Positions 9,769 through 18,800 of a DNA stretch of 64,000 nt are shown in pieces (position 1 is the stretch's first letter; each line of letters begins with the position of its first letter). The DNA is from Olivibacter sp036959255 (GTDB lineage: Bacteria > Bacteroidota > Bacteroidia > Sphingobacteriales > Sphingobacteriaceae): contig NZ_JAWMTI010000002.1 in the NCBI RefSeq assembly GCF_036959255.1, positions 496,001 to 560,000 on the forward strand, written 5' to 3'. The notes below the pieces were generated by a model, which worked only from the letters and a program-made list of their open reading frames with translations, was not told the DNA's origin and did not search any database. Position numbers and translations under genes: made by a program.

Positions 9769-10374
9769 CTAATTTCCATAAAGGCGGATGATTTGACCAT
9801 TCAATTCACCTTCAACCGAGCTACGATATGCTTCAATGACTTCCGCCATAGGAACAGGGGGCAGACCAGGAAATAGGGAACCAAACTCAAGAGCTGAATC
9901 TGCTACTAAACCTGGACTTACTATGTTTATACGAATTTTCTTGGGTAATTCAATTGCAGCGGAGAGAACAAAACTGTGCAACGCGCCACTTATCATTGCG
10001 CCACCTGTAACCCCTTTATAAGGTACATCGGCAAAAATACCTGAAGTAAGTGTAAAGGAACCACTGGCATTTAGATAATGCTGACCGATGAGGACTAAAT
10101 TGACTTGGCCAAATAACTTTCCTTTAAAATCATTCATCAACTGCTGATCAGTAAGCGTAGCAAAAACGTCCATTGGTCCGGATGCTGCAACGCAAATACA
10201 GGCATCTATTTTTTTCAGTTGTTGAAAAGCATACTTAATGGAATCGACAGAACTAATATCTAGCTCAATATCTTGTCCCTTTCGTCCCGCTTGAATAACA
10301 TCATGCTCATCTGCAAAGGCTGTGACGAGTCTTTGTCCAATCGTTCCCGAAGCTCCTATAACTAAAATGCGCAT
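9769..10374 (-). CDS. Short-chain dehydrogenase/reductase, small form
   Basis: A 201-residue NAD(P)-dependent Rossmann-fold protein. The dinucleotide loop is GASGTIGQRL near the N-terminus, and CVAASGP replaces the usual NNAG. It lacks the classic YxxxK pair: SGALHSFVLSAAIE sits where the Tyr/Lys helix is expected, so catalysis may differ from normal SDRs. RINIVSPGLV is the typical segment after the active site. The HxlR regulator gene ends 54 bases... upstream on the same strand (stop at 10428), so the two are likely co-transcribed. The substrate is unknown. Confidence 0.75.
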   Translation of the reverse strand: MRILVIGASGTIGQRLVTAFADEHDVIQAGRKGQDIELDISSVDSIKYAFQQLKKIDACICVAASGPMDVFATLTDQQLMNDFKGKLFGQVNLVLIGQHYLNASGSFTLTSGIFADVPYKGVTGGAMISGALHSFVLSAAIELPKKIRINIVSPGLVADSALEFGSLFPGLPPVPMAEVIEAYRSSVEGELNGQIIRLYGN

Positions 10375-10427
10375 TTGAAGGTGATTATAAATACGAAGTT
10401 AAGCATTCCAAGTTAAGGATACGCATA

Positions 10428-10781
10428 TCAATCCGTAGCGACTTCTTTTGTTACTACGTCTCGATGCGCCCGACCCCAATTGATCATTTCCTGAATAATA
10501 TTTCCAAATGTTCTACAATACCCCGTTGGCTCGTACTCAATTAGCACCGGTATATCGGTATAAACGGTTCGCTTTACCAGCTTATTCATTTCCATCTCTT
10601 TCAGCTCTTTTGACAGCATCCGTGTTGTAATTCCGGGAATACTGCGCTCAATTTCTCGAAAACGTCTGTTACCGTTACAAATAGAGTTGATAATAGGTAT
10701 TCGCCATTTCCCTCCAATAAAGTAAAGAGTATCCTGTAAAGCTCTAAGTTCCTCTTCTTGATTTCGTTCTATTTCAGCCAT
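10428..10781 (-). CDS. HxlR/DUF24-family winged-helix regulator
   Basis: A 117-residue DNA-binding protein with the HxlR fold: LYFIGGKWRIPIINSI at the start, then FREIERSIPGITTRMLSKEL as recognition region and a wing VKRTVYTDIPVLIEYEPT. Family members often respond to aldehydes, quinones or thiol oxidants. Only one Cys (in TGYCRTF) and one near GKWR (SICNG) are available for redox sensing. The gene is divergent from an SDR gene at 10858 and upstream of another SDR, so it probably controls both. An inverted repeat in the shared intergenic region is a candidate operator. Confidence 0.85.
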   Translation of the reverse strand: MAEIERNQEEELRALQDTLYFIGGKWRIPIINSICNGNRRFREIERSIPGITTRMLSKELKEMEMNKLVKRTVYTDIPVLIEYEPTGYCRTFGNIIQEMINWGRAHRDVVTKEVATD

Positions 10782-10788
10782 GTTATCT

Positions 10789-10823
10789 GATATACACTGT
10801 TATACTGATTACAAAAGTATATC
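10789..10823. promoter_or_regulatory. Candidate HxlR operator: inverted repeat in divergent promoter
   Basis: GATATAC (10789-10795) and GTATATC (10817-10823) are exact inverted repeats separated by 21 bases. They lie between the HxlR start codon and the + strand SDR gene. A -7-like box TACCTTTG follows at 10834-10841. Position and symmetry suggest regulator binding; there is no direct evidence. Confidence 0.35.
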
Positions 10824-10857
10824 ATTTTCGGCATACCTTTGGTAAAAAAATAAAGAA

Positions 10858-11601
10858 ATGAGTAAATTAAAAAACAAAGTGGCTATTATAACTGGTGGTA
10901 ATAGCGGAATTGGCTACGCCGCCGCGAAAGAATTAGTAGCGCTGGGTGCAAAAGTAATTATTACAGGGAGACGCAAAGAGGCGATAGAAAAAGCTGCCCA
11001 AGAAATTGGCGCATTTTCTTTCATGGCCGATCAAGCCGTTTTAAAAGACACTGAACTTTTAGTTAATGCTGTTAAAGAACAGTTTGGTAAAGTAGATATT
11101 TTACTCATCAATGCTGGAGTTACCGGAACGCTCGGGTCAATTGAAGATGCGCGTGTAGAAAATTTTGATAATGTAATGAATATCAATTTTAGGGGCGCGT
11201 ATTTTACCCTGAGTAAATTCATTCCCTTGCTAAATGATCGTGCTTCGGTAGTCATTCTCTCGTCGATTGTAGCTTCCACACACAATCCGAATAGTTCTAT
11301 TTATCAAGCGAGTAAGGCTGCTTTAAACTCGATAGCAAAAACAGCTGCCGCAGAACTGGCTCCAAGAAAAATCAGGGTCAATATTGTGAGTCCGGGGCCG
11401 CATAAAACTGAAATTATGGGTAAAGCAGGCTTAGATGATGTAATTTTAGAACAAATTCATGAGAAGTTACTAGATGACATTCCATTAAAAAGAATGGGTG
11501 AAGCCGACGATTTGGCCAAATTGGTTGTCTATCTATCGGATGAAGCAGCATCCTTTATTACTGGAGCCGAGTTTGTAGTAGATGGGGGGTTGACCTTGTA
11601 A
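10858..11601 (+). CDS. Short-chain dehydrogenase/reductase (classical SDR)
   Basis: A 247-residue oxidoreductase with all classical SDR motifs: TGGNSGIGYA (cofactor loop), NAG in LLINAGVTGTLG, the catalytic Ser in ILSSIVAS, the YxxxK pair in YQASKAALNS, and NIVSPGPHKTEI afterwards. The C-terminal DEAASFITGAEFVVDGGLTL is typical. Arg after the cofactor loop (TGRRKEA) favours NADPH. It is transcribed divergently from the HxlR regulator, which often controls such redox enzymes. The substrate is not evident. Confidence 0.88.
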   Translation: MSKLKNKVAIITGGNSGIGYAAAKELVALGAKVIITGRRKEAIEKAAQEIGAFSFMADQAVLKDTELLVNAVKEQFGKVDILLINAGVTGTLGSIEDARVENFDNVMNINFRGAYFTLSKFIPLLNDRASVVILSSIVASTHNPNSSIYQASKAALNSIAKTAAAELAPRKIRVNIVSPGPHKTEIMGKAGLDDVILEQIHEKLLDDIPLKRMGEADDLAKLVVYLSDEAASFITGAEFVVDGGLTL

Positions 11602-11642
11602 GTAATGTATGGGAAGTAAAATATGCTTCCCGTACTTCAAAC

Positions 11643-12467
11643 CTATTTGAACTCATTGCGATGAGCTGATGTATCATTTTCATAAACCAATTCCGGCTTA
11701 AATCGCTTCGCTAAAATCCCCGTTGCCTTATTGAGATCAATATCTACTATCAATGTCCCACTGTTTCCATAGGCCTGGCTTGCCAAGCAGGAGCCGTCAG
11801 GTTCGATAATCGCAGTTGCCGCTTCTTGATACTTAGCGGCATAATTAACACTGGCAAAATAAATAGTATTCTCTAAAGCCCGCATCATCATAGCTTTTTC
11901 ATAATAAGGATGATTCTTGGCACCAAAGGTCGTTGGCAAAGTTCCCTTTTCATTACTTCCAACAAAGTACGGATGGAAAACAATCTGTGCACCTCGTTGC
12001 GCTGCCCATCTCACCGATTCCGGATAGCGAAAACCTTCGTGACATATTGTGATGCCAAATTTTACATTATTCAGTTCAAATAGTTGGCGTTTTTTGCCGG
12101 GGGTCCATATGCTGTCTTCTGACGGGTCAAGTTGATTTTTTGTTTGATATCCAAGAATCTTGCCATTACATGAAATAACATGCGCCAAGTTAACGATCGT
12201 ATCTCCAAAATACCAATCCATTGGAAGTATAATCGCTATTTTATATTGCGCCGCCATATGACAGGCCTTTATTAAAGCCCGCTTTAAAGCGGCTTCTGTG
12301 CGATCCTCAGTAGGATATCCCATCCCTGGATAACCAGGGATAAAAGATTCGGGGAAACAAATAATTTCGGCTTTTCGCGCTGCAGCTTCTGTCACCAAGT
12401 GTTCCAATAGATCAAGACCCTCATTCATGGATTTTGGAAAAGGAGGTGAAGCTAAGGCTATTTTCAT
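11643..12467 (-). CDS. Carbon-nitrogen hydrolase (nitrilase superfamily)
   Basis: A 274-residue amidase/nitrilase-type enzyme. The Glu-Lys-Cys triad is visible: Glu40 in CFPESFIPGYPG, Lys110 in YQTKNQLDP, and nucleophile Cys142 in GITICHEGFRYPE. No signal peptide, so it is cytoplasmic. HPYFVGSNEKGTLPTTFG and AMMMRALENTIYFASVNYA are usual superfamily segments. The final part (LNKATGILAKRFKPEL) is a normal C-terminal extension. It is convergent with the SDR gene at 41 bases. Whether it is a nitrilase, an N-carbamoyl hydrolase or an aliphatic amidase cannot be told from these motifs. Confidence 0.85.
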   Translation of the reverse strand: MKIALASPPFPKSMNEGLDLLEHLVTEAAARKAEIICFPESFIPGYPGMGYPTEDRTEAALKRALIKACHMAAQYKIAIILPMDWYFGDTIVNLAHVISCNGKILGYQTKNQLDPSEDSIWTPGKKRQLFELNNVKFGITICHEGFRYPESVRWAAQRGAQIVFHPYFVGSNEKGTLPTTFGAKNHPYYEKAMMMRALENTIYFASVNYAAKYQEAATAIIEPDGSCLASQAYGNSGTLIVDIDLNKATGILAKRFKPELVYENDTSAHRNEFK

Positions 12468-12647
12468 CGCTTGAATTTTATATGAAATGATATACGAATA
12501 TAAATAAAGCTTGCGGATCTTGCATCGTCAAAATGTTACCTCTTTAAATAATTGAGCTGAACTTTAGCTAATATTTTTTTACTTTGCCTGAGAGAAAAAC
12601 TAAAATTGTCAACAGCTGTATTTATTGAAAGGAGCGGTCTTCAAGGA

Positions 12648-12944
12648 ATGAAAAGATATAGAATATTACTTTGGATAGCGGGAACGGTTTTACTATTCAC
12701 ATTTTTCACAGCGTTTTCCTACCGCGGCGGTATGCCCTACGCAGGTGATACAACCATGGGTTTTCCACTTATATTTCTGAGAAAATCGGTTGGTCAAAAC
12801 TTAGAAACCGGACTTTTTGCGGAGATTAAGGACTTCAATATTGGGTACCTTTTTATTGATGTTTTCTTTTCGGTACTGCTTGTTGTTGGTTTATTTAAAT
12901 TATTTCGCTTTAAGTATGTCGAACCAAATGAAGACGATAACTAA
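12648..12944 (+). CDS. Small protein with two membrane segments, function unknown
   Basis: About 98 residues. I prefer the ATG at 12648 (MKRYRILLWIAG) over a TTG 42 bases upstream, because it directly precedes the first membrane helix and has AAGGA just before it. Architecture: TM1 at residues 5-23, a loop with YRGGMP and GFPLIFL, then LFIDV opening TM2 (about 62-83) and a charged tail. The protein encoded at 21509-21772 has the same plan, with GGLQFGQPF and LFIDI at matching places. I do not recognise a named family. A hairpin follows at 12957. Confidence 0.6.
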   Translation: MKRYRILLWIAGTVLLFTFFTAFSYRGGMPYAGDTTMGFPLIFLRKSVGQNLETGLFAEIKDFNIGYLFIDVFFSVLLVVGLFKLFRFKYVEPNEDDN

Positions 12945-12950
12945 CGTTAT

Positions 12951-12981
12951 TAAAAAAGCCACCCCGATCCAAAGGGTGGCT
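12951..12981 (-). terminator. Hairpin with minus-strand T-run
   Basis: AGCCACCC (12957-12964) pairs with GGGTGGCT (12974-12981). Six A precede it, giving a perfect stem plus T6 when read leftward. On the + strand, downstream of the small membrane protein, the T-run is missing, so it may serve a leftward transcript or end the + transcript weakly. Confidence 0.55.
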
Positions 12982-13170
12982 CAAATCAAAAATGAAATCT
13001 ATTCGTTTCCTATCCATAGAAACTTCTCAAAAATAACCTTTGCATATTAGACTAAGCTAAGAGAATGGACTTTGTTTTAATATTTTGGTAAGACAGATAC
13101 AAAAGAGCAAACAAGAACGCAAATTAACGTTGACTAACAACAACATACATTCATTGTTATTTTTTACTGT

Positions 13171-13740
13171 ATGCAAGATCTAATAAAACCATGGGTTATC
13201 ATAGAAGATGAGGATATTTCGCCAAGCCGCTGGTACCCCCTACATAAACAAAAAGTACAACTACCCAATGGTTTAATAGTGGATGATTATTTTTTATCCC
13301 CTTTGGGTGATGTGGTGCAAGTCTTAGCGGTCACGCCCGACAATCAGGTAGTACTTACCCGTCAATACAAACATGGCCTCGGTGAAATTTTAATTGAAGT
13401 ACCTGGTGGAATGCAACAAAAAGGTAAAACGCTGGAACAATCAGCCGTAGCAGAACTTGAAGAAGAATGTGGTATCAGAGCTTCAGAGAACGACTTGGAA
13501 TTCATTTGCCGCTTTGCTATTAATCCAACTAAACTTAAACAAGTAACCTATGGATACATCCTTTTTAACGCGCAGTTTAATGCGACACAAAAGCTAGATT
13601 CTACTGAAAACATAGAAGTACTTACTTTACCTGCACGTGAGGCACTTCGTATGGTTGACTCGGGCGAAATTTGGGTAACAGATTCCATGAATTTAATATT
13701 GATGGCCGCTAGGAAGTATCCAGCGATTTTTTGCTCTTAA
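13171..13740 (+). CDS. Nudix hydrolase, ADP-ribose pyrophosphatase type
   Basis: A 189-residue cytoplasmic Nudix protein similar in layout to ADP-sugar/ADP-ribose pyrophosphatases. The N-terminal strand LPNGLIVDDYFL and QVLAVTPDNQVVLTRQYKHG precede the Nudix box. The box starts GGMQQKGKTLEQSAV and ends AELEEECGI: the Glu residues that bind metal are present, but the usual Arg before the first Glu is Ala, a departure from the REUxEExGU consensus. The C-terminal region FICRFAINPTKLKQVTYGY fits the family. It is convergent with the TetR gene by 16 bases. It probably hydrolyses a nucleoside diphosphate linked to a sugar; the altered Arg makes activity less certain. Confidence 0.8.
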   Translation: MQDLIKPWVIIEDEDISPSRWYPLHKQKVQLPNGLIVDDYFLSPLGDVVQVLAVTPDNQVVLTRQYKHGLGEILIEVPGGMQQKGKTLEQSAVAELEEECGIRASENDLEFICRFAINPTKLKQVTYGYILFNAQFNATQKLDSTENIEVLTLPAREALRMVDSGEIWVTDSMNLILMAARKYPAIFCS

Positions 13741-13756
13741 AAACCATATAGCGCGG

Positions 13757-14413
13757 TTAGGCCATTAGTTGATCGTCTACATCTTCATCAAAATTGGTAA
13801 TTGCAGCTTTTATTAAGTGGCTTAAAAATCGTTGCAAATTTATTTTAAATTCTTTCTGCAAGCAAGTAACCCCGAAGCAGGAACTGTATCCTCCTATTCT
13901 ATATTGAAAAGCCATATAAGTAATGCCTCCCAAAATAATAGGAAATAGAAATTCCAGAGACAAGGGTTTGCTTGTTGAATCCACTGATTCAGCGGCTTTC
14001 ATCATCTTTGACATGCGTTGTTCGCGAGCTGATACTACTTGCGTAATAGCACGGTCGGTTCCTGTAAATTCTGCCACTGCAAGTTCCCGATACAAAGGAT
14101 CTTTCATGAGTACATCAAAATGTTGAGTAATAATATGTGCTAGAAGTTCGAATTCAATCGGACCTGTTTGTTTGGTCGATAGGCTCACAATTTTAGGCAG
14201 GTTTGCAACGAGGTAATCATGCCGATTATAGAGCTCCTTTTTCACGCCATTTAAGCTACCGAAGTGGTTATAAATTGTCCATCTCGTGAGTCTAGATCGC
14301 TCAGCAAGGCGACTGATCTTTAGGGCTTGAAGGCCTTCCTCCCGTATAATATTGGCAGCTGCTTCTAAAATGTGAGCTCTGTTGCGTTGTGCATTTTTTT
14401 TTTCAATCTTCAT
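13757..14413 (-). CDS. TetR-family transcriptional regulator
   Basis: A 218-residue regulator. The N-terminal TetR HTH runs over residues 9-55: RAHILEAAANIIREEGLQAL, then ISRLAERSRLTRWTIYNHFG as the recognition helix region. The remainder is a divergent ligand-binding domain, which holds two Cys in SSCFGVTCLQKE. No drug pump is adjacent; the nearest neighbours are a Nudix gene (convergent) and a long upstream intergenic region with a direct repeat at 14549-14583, which could be its own operator. The ligand and targets are unknown. Confidence 0.85.
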   Translation of the reverse strand: MKIEKKNAQRNRAHILEAAANIIREEGLQALKISRLAERSRLTRWTIYNHFGSLNGVKKELYNRHDYLVANLPKIVSLSTKQTGPIEFELLAHIITQHFDVLMKDPLYRELAVAEFTGTDRAITQVVSAREQRMSKMMKAAESVDSTSKPLSLEFLFPIILGGITYMAFQYRIGGYSSCFGVTCLQKEFKINLQRFLSHLIKAAITNFDEDVDDQLMA

Positions 14414-15255
14414 CGTAATCCTATTTATGATAGGTGCACGAAATTGAAAGATTTTCCGAATAACGAACAGTTTATTTCACGAATGAGTCTGTGACCTCTA
14501 TCAATTCATTTTCTTGATCAACTTTTTCACATTCTGTATCAGGGTGCCTTGACGTAAGTTTGGTTGTTTTGTCTTAAGTTTGGCCCGTCTCATGTCGAAT
14601 GGTATCCAGCCTATCAACGCACTTTATTAAAAAAGTAAATGGGCATTACCGCATGTGCTGTTGTTTGTTCTTCTTCAGAAAGATTGCCGTATTCTCTACG
14701 GGTAGACATAGTTTGAAGCGAAGTATACACTTACTCAACCCATTTTTCAATAAAATAGCATAGGACCGGAATACCTTCGATCATGTTTCAAATTGACAAT
14801 GTATTGTTCAATAAGAAATATCCTAATGCAAAGGTAGCTACTATACTTTTTTCGAACGAATTTTAATTTGGAACAAGACATCTTAACCAAATTACTTCTA
14901 CATATTTTTTGATTTTGTTGAAAAAAAACATTAATAGCTAAAAACAAATTTTTTATAGAAAAAACCGCCCAAAATAGAGATAATATTTGACCGTTTACAG
15001 GTTAAAATATTAAACCAGGCCTCCTATTCCTATTCTACATTATACCAAATCTGTTGATTAATTAAGAGACTTCATGCTGTATCGTAATTAACTGCTTTCA
15101 TTCGCGCGTTTAAGCTTAGCATCCAAAGACCTGACATAGTGATTCGGAATGTTGAGCATATAAACTAGTTGATATAAGAAGATCGGTAGTTTGTGAAATA
15201 AAAATGTGCATAAAACTTATTCAGCTCAAATTAGCGCTAAATAGATCAAAACGAC
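14414..15255. other. Long intergenic region upstream of the lanthipeptide-like locus
   Basis: An 842-base stretch without a clear gene. It contains a 20-base-period direct repeat (14549-14583). A minus-strand 31-codon frame at 14614-14709 starts MSTRREYGNLSEEEQ and reads like coding sequence but has no recognised homologue, so it may be a gene fragment. Another minus-strand frame at 14747-14947 looks random. The last 100 bases should hold the promoter of the peptide gene, though no good TAnnTTTG box was found. Confidence 0.5.
14549..14583. promoter_or_regulatory. Direct repeat, candidate LytTR- or TetR-type operator
   Basis: TTGACGTAAGTTTGG (14549-14563) is repeated as TTGTCTTAAGTTTGG (14569-14583), 12 of 15 bases identical, exactly 20 bases apart. 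Two 9-bp repeats about 11-12 bases apart is the geometry bound by LytTR domains, and a LytTR regulator is encoded at 18886-19584. The site is nearer to the tetR start (about 136 bases) than to the peptide gene (about 670 bases), so the regulated gene is uncertain. Confidence 0.35.
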
Positions 15256-15411
15256 ATGGAAAAGCTTGACAAAAACCAATTAGAAAGTTATCTGAAAATC
15301 GAAGCAGAGCGCATCTGTAACATAGACGCGCCGCGTAATAGTAATCAATCTCTCCAGGATAAAGATGAAACTGTGAGCAGTATGACCTTTACGACCTCAA
15401 ACTTCATTTAG
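15256..15411 (+). CDS. Candidate RiPP precursor peptide for the LanB-like dehydratase
   Basis: A 51-codon frame starting MEKLDKNQLESYLKIEAER. It begins 29 bases before the receiver gene and the lanB-like gene, all on one strand. The first half is charged and helical like a leader. The last 13 residues hold seven Ser/Thr (Thr39, Ser41, Ser42, Thr44, Thr46, Thr47, Ser48), ending TFTTSNFI, as expected for a core that is dehydrated. There is only one Cys (Cys21), upstream of the Ser/Thr cluster, so at most one thioether ring could form. The Gly-Gly cleavage motif common in Bacteroidota RiPP leaders is missing. Precursor status is inferred from position and composition; it could also be a small regulatory protein. 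Confidence 0.5.
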   Translation: MEKLDKNQLESYLKIEAERICNIDAPRNSNQSLQDKDETVSSMTFTTSNFI

Positions 15412-15439
15412 AAATGCCAATATCAACAATAAAGAGAAT

Positions 15440-15856
15440 ATGCGTTGTTTAAGGTGTGCTATTGTGGAGGATGAACCGCTCGCTATACAAATGCTCAATG
15501 GTTATATCAGCAAAAGATTCGATTTAACATTGATAACTACGATTGATAATGTATTCGATTTTAATGCGATCATAAAAGAAATTGTGCTAGATGTTATCTT
15601 TCTTGATTTCAAAACACGTGGTTTTGACGGTGATATCGACAAAATTCTGAAGAAAATTCCTTCCAATTTAGCCATAGTCAACATATCCGCTTCACCCATC
15701 TCTTATTTCAGAAACACAGAAAGTGTAGAATCGAATAATAGAATTTACGAATTATTGAAACCCTTTTCTTTTGAAAAATTCAATAGGTGTATCGATTCTT
15801 TATTAGGAAAAAAGACATATCCAACAAATTCTTTCCGTGATACTAAGCAAAATTGA
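15440..15856 (+). CDS. Stand-alone response-regulator receiver domain
   Basis: A 138-residue CheY-like receiver. AIVEDEP carries the acidic metal-binding pair, IFLDF the phospho-acceptor Asp, NISAS the conserved Ser/Thr position and LLKPFSF the conserved Lys with the Pro-Phe that follows it in LytTR regulators. The LytTR output domain is absent; only about 20 residues follow the receiver. It resembles the receiver half of the regulator at 18886-19584 (both have EDEPLA and LKPxSFE), so it probably derives from a LytTR regulator that lost its output. Its end overlaps the lanB-like start by 20 bases, which suggests translational coupling. It may be phosphorylated by the nearby LytS kinase and titrate it, or control the dehydratase directly. 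Confidence 0.8.
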   Translation: MRCLRCAIVEDEPLAIQMLNGYISKRFDLTLITTIDNVFDFNAIIKEIVLDVIFLDFKTRGFDGDIDKILKKIPSNLAIVNISASPISYFRNTESVESNNRIYELLKPFSFEKFNRCIDSLLGKKTYPTNSFRDTKQN

Positions 15857-18800
15857 ACATCTAGGTTTCTTTTTATTAAGATCACCAAGCTTGCCCTTGC
15901 GGGAAATCCAAAAGATCAATGCCGATAGTTCCAATAGCCTTGCCAAAAGTTTATATAGCTTATTGACAAATAATCCACAAGTGCTAAGAGCTATTTCATA
16001 TGCCAGCCAAGATCTTTATCAGGCTTGTCTAAATTGGTTGGCGGAGGGCCATATCCCGCAACAAAAACTCCAACTTACCTTATACAAATATGTCTCTCGT
16101 ATGGCTTCCCGCGCCACTCCCTTTGGTACTTTTGCCGGGGTATGTATGGGGCAAATCAACGAAAATCCATGCACATTGACACTTAGCAAGCGCACAAAAA
16201 TTTATGCTCGTGTGAGTCTGGACTATGTAATAAATCAACTTTATAAGTTAGGATATAGTCATGAGTCATTGGCTGACATTTTATTTTATACGAACAATAG
16301 TATTCACTTTGCCGGTGGCCACTTTCGGTATATACGTTTTGAAAATGTAGCAGATAAAAGAACATTCTTTCAAGTTAAACTTAAAGCAAACCCATTGTTA
16401 GAAGCTCTTTTCGGCTATGCCAAAGATGGGCGAACTTTCAATGAATTTATAACATTTCTTACTGATCTCGATATTGAAAAGGAGAAAGTGGTTACCTATC
16501 TGCTTAAATTAGTAGACAATCAATTTCTAATATGGGAATTAGAACCCCTTATTTTAGGAAACACCGATATTCAACCACTCATCAACAAATTAACGGGAAC
16601 CGACGAAGCAGTTATAAAAACGAGATATCTACTAACTTCTTTATCCTGCTCTGACATAGCAAACGCTTTGGGAGAACATGCACATAATTTAGCACTTCTC
16701 CAAGTTGATAAAAAATTTATACCAAAAAATGTTAATCTAAAACCGTCTTCCGTGCAATTAATTGCCAAGGAATTAGGTGAATTATATCCTTTATTTACCC
16801 CATCGGTACCTTACGATTTACAGATTTTTATCCAAAGATTTAAGAGGCGATATGAGATGATGGAAGTACCACTGCTGGAAGTACTTGATGGGGATTTGGG
16901 TATAGGCTATGGTGATCTTGAGAATCAATACAAGAAAGAACATCCGCTAATCAGCAATTTAAATATAAATGAAGAAAAAAAACGATCCACATCGTCACTT
17001 GAAGAACAGGTAATGACCAATGCATTGTTTTCAGGTTCAACACACATAGATCTTGAGGCGATTTATCCACTTTTAGATAAGAGACATGGAGATCCAGCGA
17101 TTGCCCCAACTTGTTATGCAATTGGTAATTTTTTAGCGGAAAAGATAGAAAATTTGGAAAATGGTAATTTTCAGTTTCACTTGACGGCCTGTAGTGGATC
17201 GTCTGCAGTAAATTTAATGTCGCGTTTTGCCTATATGGACGCCAATCTAAAGGAAAATCTTCAACGTTGTGCGACTTATGAAGAGGGGCGTTTCGGAAAT
17301 ACAATTCTTGCTGATATCGTACATACTCCATCGGGTAAGGTAGCGAATATCTTACGACGTCCGAATCTCTATAGCTACGAAATACCGGTATTAGGACTTA
17401 CCCGTACAAAAAATGAAAAGCAAATATCCCTTTCAGATCTTAGCGTAACTGTGAGAAACGATCGAGTTTTTTTATTTTCCAAAAAATTAAATAAAAGGGT
17501 CATTCCCAGACTAAGTTGTGCCCATAACTTCCAACAAGGGATCTCTATTTACCGATTTTTGTGCGATTTGCAATATCAGGATACGCCTTTTTCCATCTAT
17601 TGGAATTGGGATAAATACAAAAGGGTTCCATTTCTACCTAGAATCGGTTACAAACATCTAATTTTATCACGTGCACGTTGGTATATAAAGCAGCGATTGG
17701 GTTTTAACAGTAGTGATATTAAGCAGTTACAAACGGACTTGGGATTACCAAATGAGATCTTAATTGCGGAAGGTGATAATGAATTGCATATTGATATACG
17801 AACGAGTTGGGGTATCCAAATATTGAAGGATAAATTGACGTTGAACGATGTGATAATCTACGAATCATTAGCCCAACGCAGTGCGATTGTTACTGATAAA
17901 ACCAACGCCTTTGTCAATGAGGTGATAATCCCCTTTAAATCGATTTTAGAAGAAAGCGCTACGACACAAATAAGTCCATCAGTGAAGAACAGTGTCAAAA
18001 GACATTTCCTGCCTGGAAGTGAATGGATCTATTTAAAGCTCTATTGCCCTCAAAAGACAGCGGATGAAATATTATCTAATGACATAGCAAAATTAATTAG
18101 ACAACTTAAAGAGAGGCAGTTCATCGACAAGTGTTTCTTTACACGCTACCAAGATCCTGAATTTCATATCCGTTTACGTTTACAGATGGTTAACAAAAGT
18201 AAAAAGATTTACAATAAAGTTCAGGAGATTCTACGCTTCACCGTGGAGCATTTAGCCGACAAGCATAAAATCTGGACAGTCCAATACGATACGTATATAA
18301 GAGAGCTGGAACGTTACGGAGCAAACAATATTGAATACTGTGAATCGGTATTCTCGATTGATTCAAATATCGTGTTGGACCTCCTAGATACCTTATCAAA
18401 GGGGGATCCCCATACACGTTGGCTTTTTGGTTTAAAGGCTGTTAACCAGCTATTTGATATATTTGAAGTGAATTTATTTGAACGTTTTGAACTCACGGAA
18501 AAATGGAGTTCGGCGCTTGCGGAAGAGTTTGGAATCGACAAGAAAAAACAAAAGCAGATAAATCTGAACTATCGGAGCCATACAACCACTATCGGCACCT
18601 TATTGAGCAATAAGCACGATTTTTTTCAGGTAATTATTGAAAATGCTTTAGAAAAACGAGGTCAATATATTTCGTATCTATTGCAAAAATGGAAACCAAA
18701 TAGAATAGAGGTGAAAGAATTGATGGGAAGCTTATGCCATATGTTTCTTAACCGACTTTTCTTTTCCGATCAACGGGCCAATGAAATGGTAACCTATAGC

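Noticed and set aside
14747..14947. Minus-strand 66-codon frame upstream of the lanthipeptide-like locus
   Set aside because: Low-complexity translation (FFQQNQKICRSN...), no initiation context and no domain.
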